Origin: Verrucomicrobiales bacterium
GTDB lineage: Bacteria > Verrucomicrobiota > Verrucomicrobiia > Limisphaerales > CANJXF01
Assembly (NCBI GenBank): GCA_947478865.1
Contig: CANJXF010000006.1
Coordinates: forward strand, 46,647-110,646
Direction: 5' to 3'
Length of the DNA stretch: 64,000 nucleotides
The notes beneath the pieces are model-generated. The model was not told where the DNA came from, made no database searches, and saw nothing but the letters and a program-made list of their open reading frames with translations. Positions 30,458 to 39,491 of this stretch are shown piece by piece. Each line of letters begins with the position of its first letter. Position 1 is the first letter of the stretch. A program made the position numbers and the translations under genes.

Positions 30458-32233
30458 CTAATCCGTCGTGACTGCCGGCAACGCGTCAAGTTCCCGCAAA
30501 ACCCGGCTGTAGTAACCGCTGCGTCGAATCAATGCGTCATGCGTGCCGAACTCAACAACCCGTCCGCCGTCCAGCACGAGAATCTTGTCGGCGCGCAGAA
30601 CCATGTTCAAGCGATGGGCCACAATCAAAGTGGTCCGCCCCTGGGTCAATCGCTCCATGCCGGACAACACGAGCGATTCGCTTTCCGCATCCAAGGCGCT
30701 CGTCGGTTCATCGAGTAAAAGAATGGGCGCATTTTTCAAAAATGCGCGCGCCAAATTGATCCGCTGTTGTTCGCCGATGCTCAAGCGCGCGGCGCCTTCG
30801 CCAATGAGCGTTTCGTATCTGCGCGGCGTCCGCTGGATGAACTCATCCGCATTGGCCAAGCGCGCGGCGTCCTCGATTTCTCGAAGCGACGCGCCCGGTT
30901 TTCCAAACGAAATATTTTCCGCAATGCTGCCCGCCAAGAGGATCGGTTGCTGCAAAACCAAGGCGATTTGCGAACGTAAATCTTTCAACGTAAATTCGCG
31001 CAGAGCCGCTCCGTCCAACTCGATCGCGCCGCTGGTCGGGTCGAAAAAGCGCGGCAGCAAATTCAGCAAGGTCGTCTTCCCGGCGCCGCTCGGACCGACG
31101 ATGGCGATGCGCTCGCCTGCTTTCACCGCGAAGCTGACTTGATGAAGGATCTCGACACCCGTTTCGTAGCCGAAGCAAACGTTCTTGAATTCAATGCTGC
31201 CTCGCACCGCGAGGTTCTGCTTTGGCGAAAGATTTTCTTGGATTTCCTCCGGCGCGTCCAAGATTTCAAATACACGGCGAGTGCCTGCGCCCGCGCCAGA
31301 CACCGTCGTTCCAACGTGCGAAAGCTGGTTCAGCGGTTCGTAGAGCTGGGCCAGATATGCGATAAAAATCAAAAGTTCACCCACCGTCAGACGGCCCGCC
31401 AAAACTTCATTTGCGCCAAGCCACGTAATCGTTGTTCCGCCCAGACCGAACAGAATCGCCAGCGAAAACCAGTAGAGCAGTTCAAATCCATGCTGGGAAA
31501 TGCGACGTTCCTCGGCTGCAAAAACCTTTTCGTTGAAGCGTTTCATTTCGAGATCCTCGTGCGTGTAGCTCTGGATCAACTGCATCGAGGCAATGCTTTG
31601 TTGCACAAGCGAAGTCACCTTGCTGTCCGCCTGTTGCGCTGCGGTGGCCCGCCGACTCATCCGTGCTCCAAAAAATTTTATGAACACAACTAGAAGAGGA
31701 ACCAGCGCCAGCGCTGCGAGGGTCAATCGTCCGTTCAATTTTGCCATGACGAAAACCATCAGCAGCAGGGACAAGAATGCGGTGGCGAACGTGATCATCC
31801 CTTGCTGGAACAAGGATTGAAACGCGTAGGTGTCCCACGATGCGCGATAGATCAAATCCCCGGAATTCGCGCCTTGGTAAAACCGAAGCGAGAGGCGTTG
31901 CAACCGCGCAAAAAGTTCATTGCGAACCCGCGTCAGACCGCGCAAGCCGATTTTGATGGAAAGAAAATTTTGCAGCGCCGAAAATCCGCCTTGCGCAAAG
32001 TGGAGAACGAAAACCATGCCGCACAAAATGGCCAGCAGCCCTGTTTTGTTTGCGGCAAAATTCTCGATCGCCGAAGGAACGGATTTCGTTCCCAGAACGG
32101 AATCGACGATCAGAGCCAGCGGCCAAGGCTTAAGAACATTCAGGACTGTACTGGCCAACATGATGAAAAAAACCAGGGCAAGGCGCGGCGCATCCGGTCG
32201 AAAATAAGCGAAGGCGCGCAGAAGGTTTTTCAT
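30458..32233 (-). CDS. ABC exporter, fused permease and ATP-binding domain (MsbA-like)
   Basis: Six-TM half, then IVGPSGAGKTTLLNLLPRFFDP Walker A, LSIGEQQRINLARAFLKNAPILLLDEPTSALD. Confidence 0.95.
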   Translation of the reverse strand: MKNLLRAFAYFRPDAPRLALVFFIMLASTVLNVLKPWPLALIVDSVLGTKSVPSAIENFAANKTGLLAILCGMVFVLHFAQGGFSALQNFLSIKIGLRGLTRVRNELFARLQRLSLRFYQGANSGDLIYRASWDTYAFQSLFQQGMITFATAFLSLLLMVFVMAKLNGRLTLAALALVPLLVVFIKFFGARMSRRATAAQQADSKVTSLVQQSIASMQLIQSYTHEDLEMKRFNEKVFAAEERRISQHGFELLYWFSLAILFGLGGTTITWLGANEVLAGRLTVGELLIFIAYLAQLYEPLNQLSHVGTTVSGAGAGTRRVFEILDAPEEIQENLSPKQNLAVRGSIEFKNVCFGYETGVEILHQVSFAVKAGERIAIVGPSGAGKTTLLNLLPRFFDPTSGAIELDGAALREFTLKDLRSQIALVLQQPILLAGSIAENISFGKPGASLREIEDAARLANADEFIQRTPRRYETLIGEGAARLSIGEQQRINLARAFLKNAPILLLDEPTSALDAESESLVLSGMERLTQGRTTLIVAHRLNMVLRADKILVLDGGRVVEFGTHDALIRRSGYYSRVLRELDALPAVTTD

Positions 32234-32317
32234 TTTCCGCGAGATTAGACGGAACCGATCACGGGAAACACCAGAAATTTTCTCTGATCAATTGAAGATT
32301 GGAGAATCGTCACAAGG

Positions 32318-32941
32318 TCAGGGCTGCAGGCTGGCTCTGTGCTTCATCAAAAATACGACACCAATTGCCACGAGGACGAAGAGTAAGACGGCCATGCCCC
32401 ACGCGATTCCTTTGAAGAGCCGCGCCTGTTCAAACATTTTTTGGGTGCGCTGCTGCTCCTCCGCTTTGAACTGCGCGAACTGCGCTTCGAGCACGGTCGG
32501 CTCAGCGAGGTCTTCTCGCAATTGCAACGTCACCCAGTTCGGTTTGATCTCGCCGAAATCAGCCGGCGCTTTCGCGCGGACTTCAGCCGTAGCTTCGGCG
32601 AACCCGCAATCCTTCCGCCAAAAGGGCGCTCTCTCATCGGTCCAAAGCCGAAACAATCCGTGATTGGCGGCGACGCTGCCCAGCCGTTGCCAGAGCAGCG
32701 GGCGCAATTCATCGGTCAGCGCAAAATCGGTGTAAGCCTCGCTGTGAATTTTCCCTGAAGATCCGGCGATCTGCATTCCGATCGCGCCAAAAATTTTACC
32801 ACCCATTCCTTCGGCGACCTGGAATTCCGTGAACCGCTTTTCCAGTTCGTGCGCAGGCAACAGCGCGGATTGCCAGAGCAGAACCAATTGATCCAGATCA
32901 TCGGTCGTGGCCCGGCGCACGCGATATGTTTCTGAATTCAT
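32318..32941 (-). CDS. GNAT-fold-like protein with C-terminal TM helix
   Basis: From ATG at 32941: MNSETYRVRRATTDDLDQLVLLWQSALLPAHELEKRF...; C-terminal GIAWGMAVLLFVLVAIGVVFLMKH. Confidence 0.6.
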   Translation of the reverse strand: MNSETYRVRRATTDDLDQLVLLWQSALLPAHELEKRFTEFQVAEGMGGKIFGAIGMQIAGSSGKIHSEAYTDFALTDELRPLLWQRLGSVAANHGLFRLWTDERAPFWRKDCGFAEATAEVRAKAPADFGEIKPNWVTLQLREDLAEPTVLEAQFAQFKAEEQQRTQKMFEQARLFKGIAWGMAVLLFVLVAIGVVFLMKHRASLQP

Positions 32942-33040
32942 CCCGCGCAATTTATCAAAGGAGGCGGGCCGGGCGATAATTTTTTCGCTCCAACCTGGTT
33001 TTCGCGAGCTGGCCAAACTAACAAGCTCGACGTCTCGCAA

Positions 33041-35107
33041 TTATGGCGCGACCGCGCGAAAGAAACGCCTGGACAGATTCAGGTTGGTCGTGAATTGAAA
33101 CGACGCGTTCGATGTGGCGACATTCGTGGAAATGTTGATCCAGTTCGTCAGGTTCGTGGACGATTGAATTCGGTAGGTCCGCTGCGGCATCGCGGAAAAC
33201 TGCAGGACAATGACCCGGTTGGAGGCGACTTGATTCGTCGACGAAAAGCCTAATGAAGAATTGATCGCGACCGGGTTTGCCGAAAAATTGATATTGCTCA
33301 CACTCAATCCGACTACTGGATTTTCCGCGTTCGTCCCCACTGTGACCGTCTGGTTCGTCGGGCTGAAACCGGCACCAACCCCCGTGGGCGTGACCACGAA
33401 ATTCCCGGTGCCAAGACCAAAAATTGTATAATACCCGTTAGTCGCCGAGACCCCGGATTGTGTCCCCGCCTTCACCGTGATTCCCGCAACCCCATTGGTT
33501 CCTTCCGTGATCCGTCCGCTGATGCTGTAGGTGGGAATCAATTCAAAGGCGCCCGCATCGCAATTGGTCCCCTGCGGGCGGGGAATGCCGCGTTGGTCAA
33601 GGCCGCCGCAAATCCCGGGATCGCCCGTATCGACGGCTGGACTGTTCGTCAACAAGGCCATGGTCTGAGTCAACCCGCCGTTGCTCGCGATGGCGGCAAG
33701 CCGCAGGTCCAAGCTGTTGCGACTCTTGAACGTCGTAGTAAAATTGCAGCTGCTGTCCGAACAAATATTATAGCCGCCGTCGGTGACGCCGCCGGAACAA
33801 CTCGGCCCGGAAACCCCCTTGGCCAAAATCGTATTTTGAAGATAAACGATGCCGCTGAGCCGATAGGTATTTCCGCCGAGCGCAGAGCCGGTAGAGCCAT
33901 TATTGTCCGAGAAATTTGGATTTGTCCCGCCGACTCCGCCCGTCGCGTTATTTGTGGCGAAGGTGCTGCTGACAATCGTGACGTTGTTGGAACTGTAAAT
34001 CGCCCCGCCGTTGCCGCTTCCGCCGTTGCCGCCGATCAGGAAATTGCCGCTATAAACGTCACCACCTTTGCCGCCTTGCGACGCATTTTGATGGAACGTG
34101 CTGGTATCAATCGCCACCTCCCCAAGATTGTAAATGCCGCCACCGTGCCCCGCGCCGCCGCTGTCCCCGCTTTTATCAACGCCAGCGTGTTGTGAAATCC
34201 CGCCGACAGTCGTGTTCGTAAAGAAAGTTGAATTCGTAATCAGCACCGTTCCAAGGTTGTAAATCGCTCCGCCCAATGCACTCGACCCGCTGCCGCCCGA
34301 ACCCGGCACGCCCGGAAACGATGCCGTGCCACCACTTCCGGCGGAACTGCCGTCTCCAGCGAACGCATGATTATTGACGACAGAACTGTTGAGAATCACA
34401 ACGGTGCCGCTGTTGTAAATGGCCCCGCCGCGGGCCGCTGCGCCGTTGCCGCCGTTACCGCCGTTGCCGCCAAACAAGGTCGCATTTCCGCCATTGCCTC
34501 CCGTCCCACCATCGCCGCCGACCGCCGTGTTGCTGGAAATCGTGCAATTGACCAGCACGTTGGTTCCGCCCAGGTTATAAATCGCGCCACCAATTCCCGT
34601 CGTTCCAGCGGTGCCGTTGCCGCCGTCATTGCCCGTTGAGCCGTTCCTTCCGTTCACGCCGTTTGTGCCGCTGGCCTGGTTGCCGGAGAAAACGCAGTTG
34701 GTGAGAAACAGATTGCCGCCCGAATTATAGATTCCGCCGCCATTCGTACTCAGTCCATCGACAAGACTCAGATTTGCCATGCTCAAAGTGACGTTGCTGG
34801 CCACGTTGAAAAGACGCACGGCGTTGTTGCCGCTGATCGTGATCGAAACGTTGGAGGCGTTAATAAAAACATCCGTGGCGACCTCAAGAACGCTCGTCAG
34901 CGTCAAACTGGAACTGCCATGAAAAGTGATTTCGCCTCCAGCAGCGAGCGCGTTCTGAAAAACGGTTTGAGTGAAGTTGGTGATGACCGAGGCCCTGGTT
35001 GCGGTCGGCATCGAAAGCATCAGGAGGACTGCCAGGAAACCAGCGCCAACCCGCCCACATATTTTGTTTAGAACTGATTTCAAGAGCTTTGTTTGATAGC
35101 AAAACAC
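33041..35107 (-). CDS. secreted choice-of-anchor Q / parallel beta-helix repeat protein, Gly/Asn rich
   Basis: Signal peptide; GGGIYNSGGNLFLTNCVFSGNQA / GGAIYNLGTVLITNSTFFTNT repeats; NSPAVDTGDPGICGGLDQRGIPRPQGTNCDAGAFEL. Confidence 0.9.
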   Translation of the reverse strand: MFCYQTKLLKSVLNKICGRVGAGFLAVLLMLSMPTATRASVITNFTQTVFQNALAAGGEITFHGSSSLTLTSVLEVATDVFINASNVSITISGNNAVRLFNVASNVTLSMANLSLVDGLSTNGGGIYNSGGNLFLTNCVFSGNQASGTNGVNGRNGSTGNDGGNGTAGTTGIGGAIYNLGGTNVLVNCTISSNTAVGGDGGTGGNGGNATLFGGNGGNGGNGAAARGGAIYNSGTVVILNSSVVNNHAFAGDGSSAGSGGTASFPGVPGSGGSGSSALGGAIYNLGTVLITNSTFFTNTTVGGISQHAGVDKSGDSGGAGHGGGIYNLGEVAIDTSTFHQNASQGGKGGDVYSGNFLIGGNGGSGNGGAIYSSNNVTIVSSTFATNNATGGVGGTNPNFSDNNGSTGSALGGNTYRLSGIVYLQNTILAKGVSGPSCSGGVTDGGYNICSDSSCNFTTTFKSRNSLDLRLAAIASNGGLTQTMALLTNSPAVDTGDPGICGGLDQRGIPRPQGTNCDAGAFELIPTYSISGRITEGTNGVAGITVKAGTQSGVSATNGYYTIFGLGTGNFVVTPTGVGAGFSPTNQTVTVGTNAENPVVGLSVSNINFSANPVAINSSLGFSSTNQVASNRVIVLQFSAMPQRTYRIQSSTNLTNWINISTNVATSNASFQFTTNLNLSRRFFRAVAP

Positions 35108-35184
35108 CGAATGTTACACAAAGTTTTTCGGTTTTACTCACCGGCTAAATTGACAGTCCAAAATTTTACTGCAAAGGTGCGCTC

Positions 35185-36408
35185 ATGAAACGGACAACTC
35201 TTGCCGCGTCGGTTCTGCTCGGAACCTGGGCTTTCTTTTCCATCGCAGCCGTTCAGGCCGCAGACTGGTATCGCTGACGCGGCCCGGACCTCAACGGCAT
35301 TTCCACCGAAAAAAACTGGCAAGCCAAGTGGCCCGCCGAAGGCCCGAAACAACTTTGGAAAGCCAGCGTCGGAACCGGTTTTTCATCCGTGTCCGTCAGC
35401 CAAGGGCGCGTCTACACGATGGGCAATGAAAACAATCAGGACAGCGTCGTCTGCCTCGACGCAGGCTCCGGAAAACAAATCTGGAAACATACCTATGATT
35501 GTCCGCTCGATCCAAAATATTATGAAGGCGGACCAAGCGTCACGCCGACGGTCGATGGCGACCAGGTCTTCACGCTCAGCCGCAAAGGTGATTTGTTCTG
35601 TCTCGACGCGGCGACCGGCAAAGTGATTTGGTCAAAAAATATTGCAAAAGAAGTTGGCGCCGAGATTCCGACCTGGGGCCTCGCGGGCTCGCCGCTGGTG
35701 GAAAAGAATCTACTGATCCTTAATGTCGGGAGCGCCGGAACTGCGTTGGACAAAGCGACAGGGAAAGTCGTTTGGAGCAGCGGCAAAGAAGCCGGCGGTT
35801 ACTCGACTCCAGTTGGGTGCGAGTTCAACGGCCAGCGCTGCGTCACACTTTTCGGAGCCAAAACAGTATTCGCCCTGAATGCGAGTAATGGAAAAAAAGT
35901 TTGGGAACACGACTGGAAAACCGAATACGACGTCAATGCGTCAGAGCCAATTATTGCCGGCGACAAGGTTTTTATTTCCTCCGGCTACAACCACGGTGGA
36001 TCGCTTCTGCAAATCCAAGACGGCAAAGCCACCGTTCTCTGGGAAAACAAGAATATGCGCAATCAGTTCAACAGCAGCGTGCTGCTCGACGGTTTCCTCT
36101 ATGGCTTTGATGGCAATACCGGACCGAAAGCTGATTTGAAGTGCGTGGAATTTGCCACCGGCAACGTAAAGTGGAATCAGGAAAAACTCGGCGCGGGCGC
36201 CTTGATGGCAGCTGACGGGAAACTGATTGTGCTGACGGACAAAGGCGAATTGATCATCGCGGAGGCTTCGCCCGCCGCCTTCAAACCCATCTCGCGCGCG
36301 CAGGTGACCGGTGGAAAAAACTGGACCGTCCCCGTCCTCTCCCACAGCAAAATCTATTGCCGCAACGCCAAAGGCGACCTGGTCTGTTTGGATTTGAAGA
36401 AGGAATAA
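35185..36408 (+). pseudogene. PQQ-binding-like beta-propeller protein interrupted by in-frame TGA at 35275-35277
   Basis: ATG 35185: MKRTTLAASVLLGTWAFFSIAAVQAADWYR-TGA-RGPDLNGISTEKNWQAKWPAEGPKQLWKASVGTGFSSVSVSQGRVYTMGNEN... Same frame before and after the stop. The ORF track only lists the GTG start at 35389. Confidence 0.8.
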
Positions 36409-36433
36409 TGTTCAGAACTTCACGTCCGATAAA

Positions 36434-37054
36434 TCAGGTTTTCTTGGAAATTGCGCCAGCCGCGCCACTACAACTGTCGGCCACGTTGGCAAGGTCTTCG
36501 AGGAAACTTTCCTGCTTTTCCAGCGGCAGCGCGGATAGGATTTCCGTTTGGAGCGCCACCGCGATTTCCCTCACCTTTTCATATTTGCGCTGGCCTTCCG
36601 GCTTGAGGCTAATCCGGTAGGCACGCCGGTCGGTTTCGTGAGCCTTGCGTTCGATCAAGCCACTTTTCTCCATTCGCTCCACGAGCGACGCGATGGTGTT
36701 CGGGTCGCTCGCCATGTGTTTGGTCAATTGACTTTGAGTGAGTCCAGTTTGGCCGTTTTCCAGGATCGTTCGCATGGCGGTGAACTGGTCTGGCGTCACT
36801 CCAGTATGGGCGATTCTCCGTCGAAAGGCCTGGTTCAAACCGTACCAGGCCCGGCGCAGCAGGATCGGCAAACGCTTACGCTCCGGCGCGTCCACCGGCA
36901 ATGGTTTGGATTTAATCTCTGATTTTCGCACAGTTTTTCGGACCACTTCGGTTGGCCTTGTGAATAACAATTTCCGCTCAAGCCAAAATAGTCTTTGAAT
37001 ATTTGGACCGAAAGGCAAATCATACGTGTAAGTAGCAAATGCATTGCAACCCAT
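36434..37054 (-). CDS. MarR family transcriptional regulator (true start probably internal)
   Basis: VTPDQFTAMRTILENGQTGLTQSQLTKHMASDPNTIASLVERMEKSGLIERKAHETDRRAYRISLKPEG. Confidence 0.9.
   Translation of the reverse strand: MGCNAFATYTYDLPFGPNIQRLFWLERKLLFTRPTEVVRKTVRKSEIKSKPLPVDAPERKRLPILLRRAWYGLNQAFRRRIAHTGVTPDQFTAMRTILENGQTGLTQSQLTKHMASDPNTIASLVERMEKSGLIERKAHETDRRAYRISLKPEGQRKYEKVREIAVALQTEILSALPLEKQESFLEDLANVADSCSGAAGAISKKT
37035..37047. promoter_or_regulatory. imperfect palindrome, candidate MarR operator
   Basis: GCAAATGCATTGC in the region between the MarR gene and the PQQ-propeller gene. Confidence 0.35.
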
Positions 37055-37135
37055 GGGCGCTTGTAGAATAGTGCCCTAGCGTTTGGAAGATATAAGTTGT
37101 CCACGCTTTTCTGGAGCGGGCAACAAAAGACAATT

Positions 37136-39466
37136 ATGAAAACTAAAGGTTTGTTGATCGCGGCGCCGTTGGCTCTCTTCTTCTCCGTCACTTCATTGAT
37201 CAGCGCCCCAGCGCACGGCTGGCTCAGTTGGCGCGGTCCGCAACAGAACGGGATGTCGCTGGAAAAGAATCTCCCCGACAAAATCGATGTCAATAAACCG
37301 CTGTGGGTCGCCGATTTCCCCGGCCAATCGACGCCGGTCATCGCCAACGGGAAAGTTTACATCATGGGTTATCTCGGGAGCGGCCCGGATTTGCAGGAAG
37401 GGGTCGCCTGCTTCGATGCCGAGACCGGCAAAAAACTCTGGGAAAAGCGCTACAACGATTTCCTGAGCGACACGATTTACCTGCGCTATGCGACCTCCAG
37501 TCCGGCTGTCGATCCGGAGACAGGCAATGTTTACATGCAAGGCACGCAGGGAATCCTGGCCACCCTCGACAGCAACGGAAAACTGCTCTGGCAGCACTCG
37601 ATGATGGAAGAATTTGGCCGGCTCACCTTCCCGAACAGCCGCACTGCGTCGCCGATCATCGATGGAGATCTGGTCATCACGCGCGGGATCACCGCCAACT
37701 GGGGCGCGCAAGGACCGGCGGGCGACCGCTTCTATGCCTTCGACAAAAAGACCGGCCAACTCGTCTGGTCCTCCACGCCCGGCGGACCGCCCAAAGACAA
37801 TTCGTTTTCGCATCCCTACTTGACCTTTCTCGGCGGTAAACGTGTTTTCTTCTCCGCCACCGGCGATGGTAGCGTCGTTTGCGCGAACGCCCGGACCGGC
37901 GACCCGCTCTGGCGCATCCCGCTCTTCAAGGCCGGGATCAACGCCACCGTATTGGTTCATAACGACGACAAGATCATCGCCATCTACGGAACACCCTATG
38001 AACCCGGCCAGATGGTCGCATTGAAAATTCCCCACGTCACGCCGACGAATGCGGCCAGCGCGCCGGTCGTGGTGGACCGCGCATCCGCGCAGATCTGGGC
38101 AAACGACCTTTCGACTTCGGCGAGTTCGCCGATTCTGGTGGGTGACAAGATTTATGTCGTGACGGAAAAAGGCGACCTCAACGCGGTGGATGCGAACACC
38201 GGAAAAATTCTCTGGCACATGAAACTGGGCATTGAGCAGCGCAACGCCGCATTGACCTTTGCCGATGGCAAACTTTACGTGCCGATGCTGGACGATCCCG
38301 CCACGAAAACCGAGGGTGGCGAAGCGGGCAGCACCGGAGCGTTTTACATCATTCAACCGACCGACACGGAGGGAAAAATTTTATCGCACGTCGCGCTGGA
38401 CGGACGCTGCTTCGGAACCCCGACGGCTTACAACGGAAAAATTTACGTGCAGACCACGCGGCATCTGTATGCGTTTGGAACCAAAGGGAACAACAGCGGG
38501 TTGCCCTCAGAACCAGTCGCCCCAAAATGGCCCGTCGCGGGACCCGCCCAACAGCTTCAAATCATTCCATCCGAAGTCTTGATGCGCCCCTCCCAGACCG
38601 AGTCGTTTCGGGTCCGTTCGCTCGACGCCAATGGATTTCTGGTCCAGGAAATCAAGGACGTGAAGTCGGTCAAATGGGCTTCGTTCATTCCTCCCACGGC
38701 GAAGGTGAAATCGACGATGAACGCCGCCTTTGACGCGAACGGCGAACTTGTCGCGGCGACCAACTCCACTCCGTCCGCCGGCGCATTCGAAGCGACCGTC
38801 GGCAACCTGAAAGGCTACATTCGCGGACGCGTTTTGCCCTACCTCCCGATCAAGCAGGATTTCGAGTGGGCGAACCTTTCTGAGACCACGACCAACGAAG
38901 TCGAGGAACCGACCAAGTTCTCCTACCCGCCGCTGCCTTGGATTGGCGCGCGATTCAAATTTGAAATCCGCGACAAGGATGGAACCAAAGCGTTAACCAA
39001 AACGATCGACAACACATTTTTCCAACGCGGAACGGTTTTCCTGGGCGAACCAAATACGAAGAATTACACGATCGAAGCCGACGTGATGAGCGAGGGCAAC
39101 AAACGCAAAATGTCGGATGTCGGCATCATCTGCCAGCGTTACCTGATCGTGATGAAAGGCAACGAGCAGAAGCTCGAAATCAATTCCAACCTGGAACGAT
39201 TGCGGGTCCCCGCCGCCGACGAGGCACCGAATTTTCCGTGGTCAGCCAACGTCTGGTATCACTTGAAAGCGCGCGTGGACACAGCCAAAGATGGTTCCGG
39301 CGTGGTTCGAGCGAAGGCGTGGAAACGCGGCGAACCGGAGCCGGAAAAGTGGTCAGCCGAAGTGGCGCACAAGACCGCGCACCAGAATGGTTCGCCCGGC
39401 CTGTTTGGATTTTCCCCGCAGCGAATGCGCGTGTTTATCGACAATGTTACGGTAACTCCAAATTAA
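37136..39466 (+). CDS. PQQ-binding-like beta-propeller protein with C-terminal jelly-roll-like region
   Basis: WLSWRGPQQNGMSLEKNLPD; repeated GKVYIMGYLG..CFDAETGKKLWEKR units. ATG at 37136. Confidence 0.9.
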   Translation: MKTKGLLIAAPLALFFSVTSLISAPAHGWLSWRGPQQNGMSLEKNLPDKIDVNKPLWVADFPGQSTPVIANGKVYIMGYLGSGPDLQEGVACFDAETGKKLWEKRYNDFLSDTIYLRYATSSPAVDPETGNVYMQGTQGILATLDSNGKLLWQHSMMEEFGRLTFPNSRTASPIIDGDLVITRGITANWGAQGPAGDRFYAFDKKTGQLVWSSTPGGPPKDNSFSHPYLTFLGGKRVFFSATGDGSVVCANARTGDPLWRIPLFKAGINATVLVHNDDKIIAIYGTPYEPGQMVALKIPHVTPTNAASAPVVVDRASAQIWANDLSTSASSPILVGDKIYVVTEKGDLNAVDANTGKILWHMKLGIEQRNAALTFADGKLYVPMLDDPATKTEGGEAGSTGAFYIIQPTDTEGKILSHVALDGRCFGTPTAYNGKIYVQTTRHLYAFGTKGNNSGLPSEPVAPKWPVAGPAQQLQIIPSEVLMRPSQTESFRVRSLDANGFLVQEIKDVKSVKWASFIPPTAKVKSTMNAAFDANGELVAATNSTPSAGAFEATVGNLKGYIRGRVLPYLPIKQDFEWANLSETTTNEVEEPTKFSYPPLPWIGARFKFEIRDKDGTKALTKTIDNTFFQRGTVFLGEPNTKNYTIEADVMSEGNKRKMSDVGIICQRYLIVMKGNEQKLEINSNLERLRVPAADEAPNFPWSANVWYHLKARVDTAKDGSGVVRAKAWKRGEPEPEKWSAEVAHKTAHQNGSPGLFGFSPQRMRVFIDNVTVTPN

Positions 39467-39491
39467 TCTCTTTATTTTCTAAAAAAAATTT

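Noticed and set aside
33458-34195. 245-aa plus-strand ORF over the beta-helix gene
   Set aside because: Generated by the repetitive GGN/NNG codons on the opposite strand; low complexity.
33830-34740. Tandem short DNA repeats that could suggest a CRISPR or satellite
   Set aside because: They are in-frame Gly/Asn codon repeats without uniform repeat length or unique spacers.
37193-38356. 387-aa minus-strand ORF
   Set aside because: Antisense shadow of the propeller gene 37136-39466; composition (Arg/Val/Gly/His-rich) is artefactual.
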